Shown here: one piece after another, positions 36,220 through 44,630 of the stretch
Position numbering within the stretch: position 1 is the first letter of the stretch
Layout of the letters: the number at the start of each line of letters is the position of its first letter
From: Thermonema lapsum
Lineage (GTDB): Bacteria; Bacteroidota; Bacteroidia; Cytophagales; Thermonemataceae
Direction of reading: 5' to 3'
DNA: 64,000 nucleotides
NCBI RefSeq assembly: GCF_011761635.1
Contig: NZ_JAASRN010000001.1
Coordinates: forward strand, 765,846-829,845
Program-made: the position numbers and the translations under genes
Notes under the pieces: model-generated
The model's input: only the letters and a program-made list of their open reading frames with translations
The model's database searches: none
Told to the model about the DNA's origin: nothing

Positions 36220-37494
36220 TTATTCTCCGGTACGGATTGCCTTCACGGGGTCGAGACGGGCGGCACTCCAAGCAGGAAGAATACCTGACAACACCCCCAC
36301 CACCGCCGACAACACAACGCCACGCAGTATATTGCTTAAAGTGAGTTCCAACTCTAAGGAACCCAAAGAAGCGAAGCTTATTAACCAAACCAAGAAGAGT
36401 CCTATCATGCCACCAAAAAGGCTCAAGAAGACCGCTTCAAACAAAAACTGGTTGAGAATAAAGAAGTTTTTTGCCCCCAATGACTTCTGTACTCCTATGA
36501 TAGACGTTCGTTCTTTGACCGACACGAACATGATATTGGCAATACCAAATGCTCCAACAAGCATGGCAAAGCTACCTATGACCCCGCCGGCTAAGTTCAA
36601 CACTGCAAAGATGGCATTGAGCTGGTTGGTCAAAAACTCCGGGCGGTTGATGGCAAAATTATCCTCTTCGGTAGGGCGCAAAGCACGCTTACGACGCATC
36701 AGACCTCTGGCTTCTGCTTCAAGGCGCATCAACCCCACGTCGCTTTCTTTCCCTTTCAAAGCAATGATTGGCTCGCGTCCATCCTTCCCCACCCTGTAGA
36801 GCTTAGAAAAAAACAAGAAAGGCACAATACAGCTCTTATCCGAGCTGGGGGCACCCAAGAAGTTCGCCCCCTCGCGCTTCATCACGCCAATTACACGCAA
36901 CTTACGCCCTTTCAGGCGGATGTCCTTGCCTACTGCTGAACGATTCGGGAAAAGTGTTCGAGCTATTTCGTGCCCTATGATAGCCACATTCAAGCCGTTG
37001 TCTATTTCATGAGGCAGGAAGTAACGTCCTTCTGCCAGTTCGACATTCGCCACCGCAGAGTAAGTATAGGTAACTCCACGCAAAGTAACCTCTTCCACAC
37101 TGAAGCTACCGCTTTGCAAGACGACCCCACCCCGCCCGGCAAACAGAGCCACTGCTGAAGCATTTTGCGCATAGCGCGCCACAAACTCATACTCTTCATA
37201 GGTGTTTACCGGGCGATTGACATACTTCCACCAAGGATATTCTGGACCAAAAACCCAAGGCCACTTCTGTATGTAAAGCACATCCTTGCCCAAAAAATTC
37301 AGACTTTCTTTGATGCTGCGCTCCAGCGAATCGACCACCGTAAATACGGTGATGATGGCAAACACGCCTATAGTTACTCCAAAGAGCGACAAGATGGTGC
37401 GTAGCCAGTTGGCACGCAGCGACTGCACAGCAAAAGAAAAGCTCTCCCAAACCAAAAGGGTGTAGATGCGCAAGATTTTATAGGCTTTTTGCAT
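36220..37494 (-). CDS. MacB/FtsX-type ABC transporter permease
   Basis: A 424-residue membrane protein with an N-terminal helix after the SLRANWLRTILSLFGVTIGV motif, a large periplasmic MacB domain (about residues 55-290) and three C-terminal helices with FtsX-domain features (ANIMFVSVKERTSIIGVQKS, GALGAKNFFILNQFLFEA-type segment). It ends with DPVKAIRTGE, typical of the family. Relatives export lipoproteins, peptides or toxins with an ATPase; no ATPase gene is adjacent. Confidence 0.92.
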   Translation of the reverse strand: MQKAYKILRIYTLLVWESFSFAVQSLRANWLRTILSLFGVTIGVFAIITVFTVVDSLERSIKESLNFLGKDVLYIQKWPWVFGPEYPWWKYVNRPVNTYEEYEFVARYAQNASAVALFAGRGGVVLQSGSFSVEEVTLRGVTYTYSAVANVELAEGRYFLPHEIDNGLNVAIIGHEIARTLFPNRSAVGKDIRLKGRKLRVIGVMKREGANFLGAPSSDKSCIVPFLFFSKLYRVGKDGREPIIALKGKESDVGLMRLEAEARGLMRRKRALRPTEEDNFAINRPEFLTNQLNAIFAVLNLAGGVIGSFAMLVGAFGIANIMFVSVKERTSIIGVQKSLGAKNFFILNQFLFEAVFLSLFGGMIGLFLVWLISFASLGSLELELTLSNILRGVVLSAVVGVLSGILPAWSAARLDPVKAIRTGE

Positions 37495-37620
37495 ATCTTT
37501 GACTTCTTCTGTTTGCTACCTAAACGCAAACAAGAGGCAGAAAAGTACAAAGAAGATGAAAAATATCGGGCTATTGCCTGCATTTGACTTTTTCTAAGAA
37601 CTATATTACACAAAAAGCTG

Positions 37621-37657
37621 TTTTTTTGCGTGTTTCGAATGATTTTTCTTAAGTTTG
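37621..37657 (+). promoter_or_regulatory. Bacteroidota promoter of queA
   Basis: TTTTTTTG at 37621-37628, 21 bases, then TAAGTTTG at 37650-37657, a good match to the consensus, 19 bases before the queA ATG. The short leader fits a start at the first ATG. Confidence 0.65.
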
Positions 37658-37676
37658 CAAGCCTAAAATTTGAGGT

Positions 37677-38744
37677 ATGGCGAAGTCAGAAATGAAATTA
37701 TCGGCTTATCGTTTTGATTTGCCCAGTGAATTGATAGCTCTTTACCCTGCAGAAAACCGCGATGACGCCCGTTTGATGGTTGTGCACCGCAACACCGGTG
37801 AAATAGAGCATCGTACTTTTCGCGATATTGTAAATTATTTTGACGAAGGCGACCTCATGGTCGTAAACAATACCAAAGTTTTCCCGGCACGCCTCTATGG
37901 CTACAAAGAAAAAACAGGTGCCGAGATAGAAGTGTTTCTGTTGCGTGAACTGAAAAAAGAGTCGCACCTGTGGGATGCCATGGTGGACCCTGCCCGTAAA
38001 ATACGGGTGGGCAACAAACTATTTTTTGGTGATGGCGAACTGGTGGGTGAAGTAATCGACAACACCACCAACCGCGGGCGTACCATCCGCTTCCTATGGG
38101 ATGGCGAAGAAGAAGCCTTCTACGCCACGGTCAAGCGTTTGGGCAACCCGCCCCTTCCAGACCCTATCTACAGCCATCGCAAAGCCGAAGCCATCGATGA
38201 AGAGCGCTTCCAAACCATCTTTGCCGAAGTAGAAGGCGCCATTGCCCCCCCAGCTGCCGGCTTGCACTTCACTAAGCAGGTAGTCAAACGACTGGCAATC
38301 AAAGGGGTAGCTATCAAACCCATTACCATGCATATCAGCTTGGGTAGCTTCCGCGAGGTAGAGGTAGAAGACCTCACCAAGCACCGTACTGACTCGGAAC
38401 AGTATGTCATTCCGGAAGAAACCGCCGAAGCCGTGAATCAAGCATTGGAAGCCAAACGTCGTGTGTGTGCGGTGGACATCAGCACCTTGCGCACCTTAGA
38501 AACCTCTGTTTCGGCGAGCAACCGTCTGAAAGCAGGCGCCGGCTGGACCGACAAATTCATCTTCCCGCGCTACGATTTTAAAATAGTCAATGCCTTGTTG
38601 GTCAACTTTGAACTTCCCCAAGCCACTGCCCTGATGAGTGCCTGCGCCTTTGGTGGCTATGACCTCATCATGAAAGCCTACCAAGAAGCGATTAAAGAAA
38701 AATATCGCTTTTTCACTTATGGCGATGCCCTGTTGATATTGTAA
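37677..38744 (+). CDS. queA: tRNA preQ1(34) S-adenosylmethionine ribosyltransferase-isomerase
   Basis: Transfers ribose from S-adenosylmethionine to preQ1 at tRNA position 34 during queuosine synthesis. The 355-residue product has YRFDLPSELIALYP and RLMVVHR near the start, MVVNNTKVFPARLYG, and FAEVEGAIAPPAAGLHFT. The C-terminal FPRYDFKIVNALLVNFELP and FGGYDLIMKAYQEAI blocks follow. The usual VGTT[ST]xRTLES segment here reads VDISTLRTLETS. The start is supported by the promoter 19 bases upstream. Confidence 0.95.
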   Translation: MAKSEMKLSAYRFDLPSELIALYPAENRDDARLMVVHRNTGEIEHRTFRDIVNYFDEGDLMVVNNTKVFPARLYGYKEKTGAEIEVFLLRELKKESHLWDAMVDPARKIRVGNKLFFGDGELVGEVIDNTTNRGRTIRFLWDGEEEAFYATVKRLGNPPLPDPIYSHRKAEAIDEERFQTIFAEVEGAIAPPAAGLHFTKQVVKRLAIKGVAIKPITMHISLGSFREVEVEDLTKHRTDSEQYVIPEETAEAVNQALEAKRRVCAVDISTLRTLETSVSASNRLKAGAGWTDKFIFPRYDFKIVNALLVNFELPQATALMSACAFGGYDLIMKAYQEAIKEKYRFFTYGDALLIL

Positions 38745-38750
38745 AAAAGG

Positions 38751-39911
38751 ATGCGCTGGCTCATTGCTTGCGATAAATTCAAAGAAGCACTGTCTGCGCA
38801 AGAAGTATGCGAGCAGATAGCCCGAGGACTGCAACAAGCCGATGGGTTATCTGCTTTTTCTATTGACTGCTGCCCTTTGAGCGACGGCGGCGATGGTTTT
38901 CTTCAGGTTATGCATAAGGCAGGCGGCAGCCAATGGCAACACAGCACCTGCCACGATGCCCTGCTGCGACCTCATGAAGCCACGTGGCTTTGGTTACCCA
39001 ACGAACAAACTGCCTTCATAGAAGTAGCCGCTGCTGCCGGTTTGGCAGCTATTCCTGCCAGCAAGCGAAATCCTCACCAGAGCAGCAGTTATGGTGTGGG
39101 TGAGTTGATACAGGCAGCCATCAAGCAAGGGGCACGCCGCATTTATGTCGGCATTGGGGGCAGCGCCTCCCACGACTTGGGCTTGGGTTTGGCAGCCGCC
39201 TTGGGCGTACGTTTCTTTAACCACGAAGGCAACACATTCATTCCCACTGCACATAGTCTGTATGAAGTAGAGCGCATAGAGATGCCCGCCAACAGCCTTC
39301 CACACAACTGCCACATCGTAGCCCTGTGTGATGTGCAAAACCCCTTGACAGGTGTCGAAGGTGCTGCTTTTACTTATGCTTTGCAAAAGGGCTTCTCAAA
39401 AGAAGAACTGCCACAGCTCGAAGCACACACACGGCAAGCCATAGAGCGTATAGCCACCGTTTGTCCTCACGCACGGGAGGCAGCCTGCCTTGCAGGAAGT
39501 GGTGCTGGCGGCGGTATCGCTTTCGGTTTGCATGTCTTCTTCGATGCGCCGCTCATGGCAGGGGCGTCGTGGATAGCCCAACGGCTCAACTTTGGCGCCC
39601 GTCTGCAACAAGCCGATGTAGTCATTACAGCTGAAGGTAAGTTAGACCGGCAAAGCCATTTCGGGAAAGTTACTCATTTTGTAGGGCATGAAGCGCAAAA
39701 ACAAGGTAAGCTGTGCGTGGCTTTCTGTGGCACTTGCGAGGTTTCAATGTCAGAAAAACTCCCCTACGATTATGTGTGCAGCATATTGCCTGCGCCCATG
39801 TCTTTGGAAGAAGCCCTCACACAAACAGCTCAGCACTTGCAAGCTGCTGCTTTTCAGCTTGGCAAGCTCATGACAAACGACAAGCTTCGAGGCTTGTTTT
39901 TGAAGAAATAG
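38751..39911 (+). CDS. Glycerate kinase (GlxK/GarK type)
   Basis: Phosphorylates D-glycerate to phosphoglycerate. The 386-residue product has the family N-terminus CDKFKEALSAQEVC, PLSDGGDGFL near residues 43-52, VGIGGSASHDLGLGLA and the nucleotide-site GSGAGGGIAFGLHVFF. A late ITAEGKLDRQSHFGK motif completes the call. It starts 6 bases after queA, and psd follows closely, so the three are likely one transcript, without an obvious functional link. Confidence 0.93.
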   Translation: MRWLIACDKFKEALSAQEVCEQIARGLQQADGLSAFSIDCCPLSDGGDGFLQVMHKAGGSQWQHSTCHDALLRPHEATWLWLPNEQTAFIEVAAAAGLAAIPASKRNPHQSSSYGVGELIQAAIKQGARRIYVGIGGSASHDLGLGLAAALGVRFFNHEGNTFIPTAHSLYEVERIEMPANSLPHNCHIVALCDVQNPLTGVEGAAFTYALQKGFSKEELPQLEAHTRQAIERIATVCPHAREAACLAGSGAGGGIAFGLHVFFDAPLMAGASWIAQRLNFGARLQQADVVITAEGKLDRQSHFGKVTHFVGHEAQKQGKLCVAFCGTCEVSMSEKLPYDYVCSILPAPMSLEEALTQTAQHLQAAAFQLGKLMTNDKLRGLFLKK

Positions 39912-39959
39912 TGCTATTTTTACGTGTTTAAGAACCTTTTAAAAATCAAAGCCAATACC

Positions 39960-40622
39960 ATGACCATACACAAAGAAGGACGCCGCTTGCTGCTCACTTT
40001 ACTCCTAATACTTTTCGCCCTGAATACGGGCTTATGGCTGAGTGGCGTAACTGACTGGCTCCGATGGGGTGTTCTTGCAGCAAGTGTGTTTTTTTACTTA
40101 CTCATTCTTCAGTTTTTCCGTCATCCCAAGCGCCACACGCCTACGGGTGAAGGGCTGGTAATTGCCCCTGCCGATGGCAAGGTAGTAGTTATAGAAGAAA
40201 CCGAAGAGCCGGAATGCCTCAAAGGGAAGTGCCGGCAAATATCCATATTCATGTCGCCGTTCAATGTGCATGTCAACCGCAGCCCCGTAGAAGGCTGCGT
40301 GAGATATTACCGCTACCATGAGGGCAAATATCTCGTGGCTTGGCACCCCAAATCCAGCACCGAGAATGAACGCACCACCTTGGTACTGGAAACACCCCAA
40401 AAACAACTGGTGCTGGTACGTCAAATAGCCGGTGCTTTAGCCAAACGCATTAAGTGCTACGTAAAAGAAGGAGACCAGCTACATGCCGGCGAAGAGTTCG
40501 GTTTTATTAAGTTTGGCAGTCGCGTGGATGTATTCCTTCCGCTCGACGCCGAAATACTGGTCAACATAGGCGATAAGACCAAAGGGGGCGAACAAATCAT
40601 AGCTCGCTTAAAATCGTCATAG
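39960..40622 (+). CDS. psd: Phosphatidylserine decarboxylase (short, Psd-II type)
   Basis: Makes phosphatidylethanolamine. The 220-residue product has two N-terminal membrane helices (about 10-30 and 33-50), then APADGKVVVIEE, the active-site SPFNVHVNRSPVEG and the C-terminal autocleavage motif IKFGSRVDVFLP. The Ser of FGS would become the pyruvoyl group. The size matches the short PSD-B-like group. The ATG at 39960 is preferred to an earlier TTG or GTG-type start. Confidence 0.92.
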   Translation: MTIHKEGRRLLLTLLLILFALNTGLWLSGVTDWLRWGVLAASVFFYLLILQFFRHPKRHTPTGEGLVIAPADGKVVVIEETEEPECLKGKCRQISIFMSPFNVHVNRSPVEGCVRYYRYHEGKYLVAWHPKSSTENERTTLVLETPQKQLVLVRQIAGALAKRIKCYVKEGDQLHAGEEFGFIKFGSRVDVFLPLDAEILVNIGDKTKGGEQIIARLKSS

Positions 40623-40640
40623 AGCAACCTATCTACCCCA

Positions 40641-40710
40641 TTCTCCATTCTCCATTCTCCATTATCAATTCTCCATTATCAATTATCAATTCTCCATTCT
40701 CCATTATCAA
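40641..40710. repeat. Tandem array of two heptamers, ten units
   Basis: Exactly ten 7-base units fill this stretch without a gap. Unit A is TTCTCCA and unit B is TTATCAA, in the order A-A-A-B-A-B-B-A-A-B. The array lies in the 182-base space between psd and the CDGSH gene. The flanking bases ccc and ttac do not continue the pattern cleanly. Similar 7-base repeats occur in intergenic DNA of cyanobacteria and some Bacteroidota. Confidence 0.9.
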
Positions 40711-40804
40711 TTACTTTTGCTGAACCAAGCAAGAACAACAATTGTTGTACTAACACAGAAATAACTATTCGCTTCTTCATTATTTTGCAATTAAACTTCA
40801 AAGA

Positions 40805-41053
40805 ATGCTGCCTATGGAACCTTTAGCAATACCACAAAAAGCCCCCTACGCCGTAGAGGTAGAGGCAGGTAAAAAGTATTTTTGGTGCGCCTGTGGCAAG
40901 AGCCAAAAACAACCTTTCTGCGACGGCAGCCACAAGGGCACAGAATTTTCACCTAAGATGATTAGCTTTGAGGAAAGCAAAACCGTTTATTTCTGTGGCT
41001 GCAAACATACGCAAAACCCGCCCTTTTGCGATGGCTCTCACAGAAAACTGTAA
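40805..41053 (+). CDS. CDGSH iron-sulfur domain protein (two motifs)
   Basis: An 82-residue protein with two CDGSH motifs, each binding a 2Fe-2S cluster through three Cys and one His: WCACGKSQKQPFCDGSH and FCGCKHTQNPPFCDGSH. It has no membrane anchor, so it is a soluble miner2/MitoNEET-type redox or Fe-S transfer protein. A second ATG at 40814 gives a 79-residue form. It stands alone between the heptamer array and a terminator. Confidence 0.93.
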   Translation: MLPMEPLAIPQKAPYAVEVEAGKKYFWCACGKSQKQPFCDGSHKGTEFSPKMISFEESKTVYFCGCKHTQNPPFCDGSHRKL

Positions 41054-41080
41054 TTTACACCCGTCCCAACCTAATTTTAA

Positions 41081-41114
41081 GAAAAAAGGCTGCCTCAAAA
41101 GGCAGCTTTTTTCG
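41081..41114. terminator. Terminator between CDGSH gene and acidic protein gene
   Basis: GAAAAAAGGCTGCC pairs with GGCAGCTTTTTTC around a TCAAAA loop, with A and T runs on both flanks. It can serve the two convergent genes on either side. Confidence 0.85.
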
Positions 41115-41153
41115 TAGAAAAAAGAATATGGAACAGCATCAAAAAAGGCTTAA

Positions 41154-41420
41154 TCAAATATTGTCCCAATAATCTTGACTCTGCTGGTCCATGTCTAAAT
41201 CTTCGTTGTAGTAGTCGTTATACATATCCAGCTCCACCTCATTCCAAGCATCGTCCCACTCCTCTTCAAAGCATTCATCCTCGTCAAATACTTCCTCCTC
41301 AAAGCCTTCATCCTCGTCAAATGCATCGTCTGTATCAAAAAATAGGAATTTGCCTTCTGTCTCTTGGTGGTCATGATAGGCATCGAATGCTTCGTCGTGA
41401 TGGTGCAGGTTGTCTGTCAT
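41154..41420 (-). CDS. Very acidic small protein
   Basis: An 88-residue protein with 36 Asp or Glu residues and a single Lys; five His stand near the N-terminus. An internal duplication reads FDEDEGFEEEVFDEDECFEEEW (residues 34-55), seen in the DNA as CTTCATCCTCGTCAAATGC-like repeats. No signal peptide or membrane segment is present. The frame has no internal stops and an ATG start. I know no family for it; roles such as metal binding or protein-interaction buffer are possible but unsupported. Confidence 0.55.
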   Translation of the reverse strand: MTDNLHHHDEAFDAYHDHQETEGKFLFFDTDDAFDEDEGFEEEVFDEDECFEEEWDDAWNEVELDMYNDYYNEDLDMDQQSQDYWDNI

Positions 41421-41701
41421 AGTTGTGCAGTTTTATAGGTGAAACATGTCTGCAATATAAGCAAATGGAAATAGATACTTGCCGTCTTTGCAAGCTTGTC
41501 GTAGTCTCCAAGCAGCTATCTCATTCTGAGCCTTTCGAGAGCATCATTAGTTTGATGAAATTTTTCACCACGCTTGCGCTCCCTTCCACCTAACTAAGGC
41601 TGTATTTTGTAAGCTCTGAAAAACAACGCCATTTAACAGCTGACGATACAGGAAGCAAGCATCTCGCCCGTAGTTACCAAAACAACACACACAGGCATAG
41701 C
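41421..41701. other. Intergenic stretch without supported genes
   Basis: This is 281 bases between the acidic protein gene and hutI, both on the minus strand. A 42-codon frame (about 41465-41593, plus strand) with a CRLCK motif is present but has no supporting context. No terminator hairpin or tRNA was recognised. Confidence 0.5.
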
Positions 41702-42928
41702 TTACACCAAACGTTCACCACGCGCCCATACGCCCCAGGGCTTCATGCGCCCCTGTGCATACCATATCTCCCGATGGTCGTTTGTGGGGAAGACCGCCAA
41801 ATCACACCAGAAGCCGGCTTGCAAACGCCCGACCTCTTGTCCCAAACCTAAGGCATGCGCCGCACGATAGGTAATGGCTGCCCACAACTCGGCACTGCTC
41901 AACTTCTCGTAAATACCCAGCAAGGCAGTTTGTACCAACAGGTCGCCCATAGGTGCCGAACCGGGATTCCAATCCGAGGCAACAGCAACGATACAACCAG
42001 CATCCAACAAGCGGCGTGTGGGTGCAAAAGGAATACCCAAACCTAAAGAAGCACCGGGCAATACCACCGCTACAGTGTCAGAAGCCGCCAAAGCAGCAAT
42101 GTCTTCTTGAGCAGATGCTTCGAGGTGGTCGGCACTTTGAGCCTTCAACTCAACAGCTAAACGTGCCCCTCCCGGCGTAAATTGGTCGGCGTGCACGGTA
42201 ATATGAAATCCTTTGGCTGCTGCCTGCTGCAAATAAAAGCGCGCCTCTTCTACTGAAAAAGCGATGTCTTCCACAAAAATATCGACACGCCCACTTAAGC
42301 CTTCTTCTTTCACCACAGGTAGCACTTCTTCAATTAAAAATTGTAAGTACGCTTTTTTGTCTTGAAATTCCGGCGGGCAAGTGTGCGCACCTAAGAAAGT
42401 AGGCACCACGTGTGCAGCCGTACGCCGCTGCACTGCCTTAATAGCTCGTAGCATTTTCAGCTCGCCTTCTTTATCCAGAGCATAACCACTTTTTATTTCA
42501 CAGGTAGTAACGCCTATAGTGTTCAAAAAATGCAGACGACGGCTGATGCCTTCTGCGAGCTCCTGCCCGGAAGCGGCACGCGTAAAACGTACCGAGCTGA
42601 GAATACCACCCCCAGCTTTGGCTATCTCTTGATAGCTCTTGCCTGCCATACGCATGCAATAGTCCATGGCACGGCTGCCCGCAAAACACAGGTGTGTGTG
42701 TGCATCTACCAAACCGGGCACCGCTACGGCTGCCTCCTCTATCCACTCGACACGTGCCGTAGGATAATCGCGCAACAGCCTATCGAAAGTCCCCACACGC
42801 ACCACCCGTCCATGCTCGATAAGCACCCCCGCATTTTCCAACACCACGCATTCTTCATCTTTAATGGGTCCACGCAAAGGCATATTCTCCATACTTAGCA
42901 ACTGCTCGAAAGGTCCTATGATTTTCAT
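41702..42928 (-). CDS. hutI: Imidazolonepropionase
   Basis: Hydrolyses imidazolone-5-propionate to formiminoglutamate in histidine breakdown. The 408-residue amidohydrolase has VPGLVDAHTHLCFAG (metal ligands His-x-His near residues 77-79), the EIKSGYALD block, GAHTCPPEF, HADQF and the second metal motif SDWNPGSAP. The start is the ATG before KIIGPFEQLL. Other hut genes are absent here apart from the distant ureohydrolase-like gene near the left end. Confidence 0.95.
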   Translation of the reverse strand: MKIIGPFEQLLSMENMPLRGPIKDEECVVLENAGVLIEHGRVVRVGTFDRLLRDYPTARVEWIEEAAVAVPGLVDAHTHLCFAGSRAMDYCMRMAGKSYQEIAKAGGGILSSVRFTRAASGQELAEGISRRLHFLNTIGVTTCEIKSGYALDKEGELKMLRAIKAVQRRTAAHVVPTFLGAHTCPPEFQDKKAYLQFLIEEVLPVVKEEGLSGRVDIFVEDIAFSVEEARFYLQQAAAKGFHITVHADQFTPGGARLAVELKAQSADHLEASAQEDIAALAASDTVAVVLPGASLGLGIPFAPTRRLLDAGCIVAVASDWNPGSAPMGDLLVQTALLGIYEKLSSAELWAAITYRAAHALGLGQEVGRLQAGFWCDLAVFPTNDHREIWYAQGRMKPWGVWARGERLV

Positions 42929-43058
42929 GATAAACCGCTTTCCTTTTGATTTCACACTGTAAAGCAAAAAAAGATGTTTTCAAAAGAAGGTGAAACTTTT
43001 TTTCGAGCAGAATCGAAAAAAAACTATATTCGTGAACAAAATCACAACAAGTAATTCA

Positions 43059-43673
43059 ATGAAACACTTCATACACCTTACACTCGCTGCTCTTTTGGGA
43101 ACATGGTTATGGACTGGCAGCAGCTGCAAGTCCTCTTCGGAAAATGGTAAGACTACAACCAACGCCGACAGCAGCGCGGTCGCAGCGCTCGACACCCCGC
43201 CAAGAATGAAGCTAACGCCCACCAACGGGAACCAGTACACGGTCGAAACCCAAGCTTTCAGTCTTGTTTTTCCAGCAGAGCCCCGTCATCAAATAGACAC
43301 ACTGATGCTCGCCAAAGGTGTGAAGGCTCAAAGCCATGCCTATCTTCTCGACCTTGGCTCACAAATCTTTGCCCTCATCTATATCGACTATCCCGGCAAA
43401 CCCCAACCCCAACAAATCATCGAAGAAGCCAAAGCGGGCATTTTGAGTAGCTTTTATGGTGAACCCGTCATACGCAAAGACAGCTCCTTTGAGTGGCAAG
43501 GACATCCAGCAATAGAGCTGACGGCTGGCAGTACCAAAGATGGTTTATTTTTGCACTACCGCCTGTTGGCAGTAGGTCCCCGATTATACCAAATAGCGAT
43601 TTCCAGCACCGATGACTTTCTGGAAGAAGACTATGTACAAGATTTTTTCAATCATTTTCAATTGAAAAAATAA
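43059..43673 (+). CDS. Hypothetical lipoprotein
   Basis: A 204-residue exported protein. The signal peptide (MKHFIHLTLAALLGTWLWTG) is followed by SSCKSSS, in which the Cys is a likely lipidation site, and then a Ser/Thr-rich linker. The body contains no motif I recognise; a core of about 130 residues with the segment FALIYIDYPGKP and a late FEWQGHPAIEL block could form a PsbP- or SpoVT-like sandwich, but this is a guess from pattern only. The ATG at 43059 begins the signal peptide. Terminators follow. Confidence 0.7.
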   Translation: MKHFIHLTLAALLGTWLWTGSSCKSSSENGKTTTNADSSAVAALDTPPRMKLTPTNGNQYTVETQAFSLVFPAEPRHQIDTLMLAKGVKAQSHAYLLDLGSQIFALIYIDYPGKPQPQQIIEEAKAGILSSFYGEPVIRKDSSFEWQGHPAIELTAGSTKDGLFLHYRLLAVGPRLYQIAISSTDDFLEEDYVQDFFNHFQLKK

Positions 43674-43687
43674 ATGGCTTATTGCTT

Positions 43688-43725
43688 AAAAAGCGGGGAG
43701 CATAGACAGCTTCCCGCTTTTTTTA
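43688..43725 (+). terminator. First terminator after the lipoprotein gene
   Basis: AAAAAGCGGG with GAGC pairs with GCTTCCCGCTTTTT around an ATAGACA loop (one G-T pair) and is followed by T residues. Confidence 0.8.
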
Positions 43726-43731
43726 TAGATT

Positions 43732-43759
43732 GCCCTTTCATTAAAGGGCTTTTATTTAT
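43732..43759 (+). terminator. Second, smaller hairpin before ispE
   Basis: GCCCTTT pairs with AAAGGGC across a 4-base loop, followed by TTTTATTTATT. It stands 30 bases before the ispE ATG, so it could also act on ispE expression. Confidence 0.55.
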
Positions 43760-43776
43760 TAAAAAAGTTGGTATTT

Positions 43777-44592
43777 ATGGCAATTGCATTTCCCAAAGCA
43801 AAAATCAATATCGGATTGTATATTACCGAGAAACGCACCGACGGTTATCACAACTTGTGCTCTTGTTTTTACCCCATTCCTTTTTATGATGTGCTGGAAA
43901 TCCTGCCCGCCCCCAATTATAGTTTGCATATTTCGGGATTAAACGTGCCCGGTGCCCCCGAAGACAACCTTTGCACCAAAGCTTTCCGACTCATGCAGCA
44001 AAAGCATGGTATAGATGAAGTAGCCATCTACCTGCACAAACATATACCTATGGGAGCAGGGCTGGGCGGTGGCTCTTCTGATGCGGCTGCCACCCTGAAA
44101 CTACTCAATGAACTTTTTGACCTGAAACTCCCCACTGCAATCCTCAAAGAATATGCAGCTGCTTTGGGCAGCGACTGCGCCTTTTTCATAGAGGAGCAAG
44201 CGGCAATATGTACCGGACGCGGCGAAATATGCCACCCACTCCCGCTTAGTCTTTATGGCTATCACTTGGTAGTCGTTTATCCTGAGCTACATATTAGCAC
44301 TGCCAATGCGTATCGCCACATACAACCGGCGCCTGTCGGCTACGACTTGGAGCGCTTCTTGTGCACCCACGAACCCGAAGCATGGGGCACAGTGGTTGTA
44401 AACCGCTTCGAGGACTACGTGCTTGAACTATATCCTGATTTGGCTTTGTTAAAGAAACAGCTCTATGAAGCCGGTGCCTGCTATGCTTCCATGAGCGGCT
44501 CCGGTTCAGCTTTTTATGGTATATTTAAAAAACCATTGACAGACTACCAGTGGTCATATCCCACTTGGCAGTTTGCCATACAAAACGACTGA
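43777..44592 (+). CDS. ispE: 4-diphosphocytidyl-2-C-methyl-D-erythritol kinase
   Basis: GHMP kinase of the MEP isoprenoid pathway. The 271-residue product has PKAKINIGLYITEKRTDGYH at the start, the ATP loop IPMGAGLGGGSSDAAATLKL near residues 88-107, and the C-terminal MSGSGSAFYGIF motif. The ATG before AIAFPKAKIN is used. Its end is followed by the protease gene, whose start lies about 40 bases downstream. Confidence 0.95.
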   Translation: MAIAFPKAKINIGLYITEKRTDGYHNLCSCFYPIPFYDVLEILPAPNYSLHISGLNVPGAPEDNLCTKAFRLMQQKHGIDEVAIYLHKHIPMGAGLGGGSSDAAATLKLLNELFDLKLPTAILKEYAAALGSDCAFFIEEQAAICTGRGEICHPLPLSLYGYHLVVVYPELHISTANAYRHIQPAPVGYDLERFLCTHEPEAWGTVVVNRFEDYVLELYPDLALLKKQLYEAGACYASMSGSGSAFYGIFKKPLTDYQWSYPTWQFAIQND

Positions 44593-44630
44593 GTTGCATA
44601 CGCCTAACCCCTTCAATTCGTTTGAAACCT

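Noticed and set aside
40623-40640. The heptamer array considered as a CRISPR array
   Set aside because: The units are 7 bases with no spacers, so it cannot be a CRISPR array.
41465-41593. 42-codon plus-strand frame with CRLCK in the hutI upstream gap
   Set aside because: A single motif-like word is not enough, and nothing around it supports a gene.
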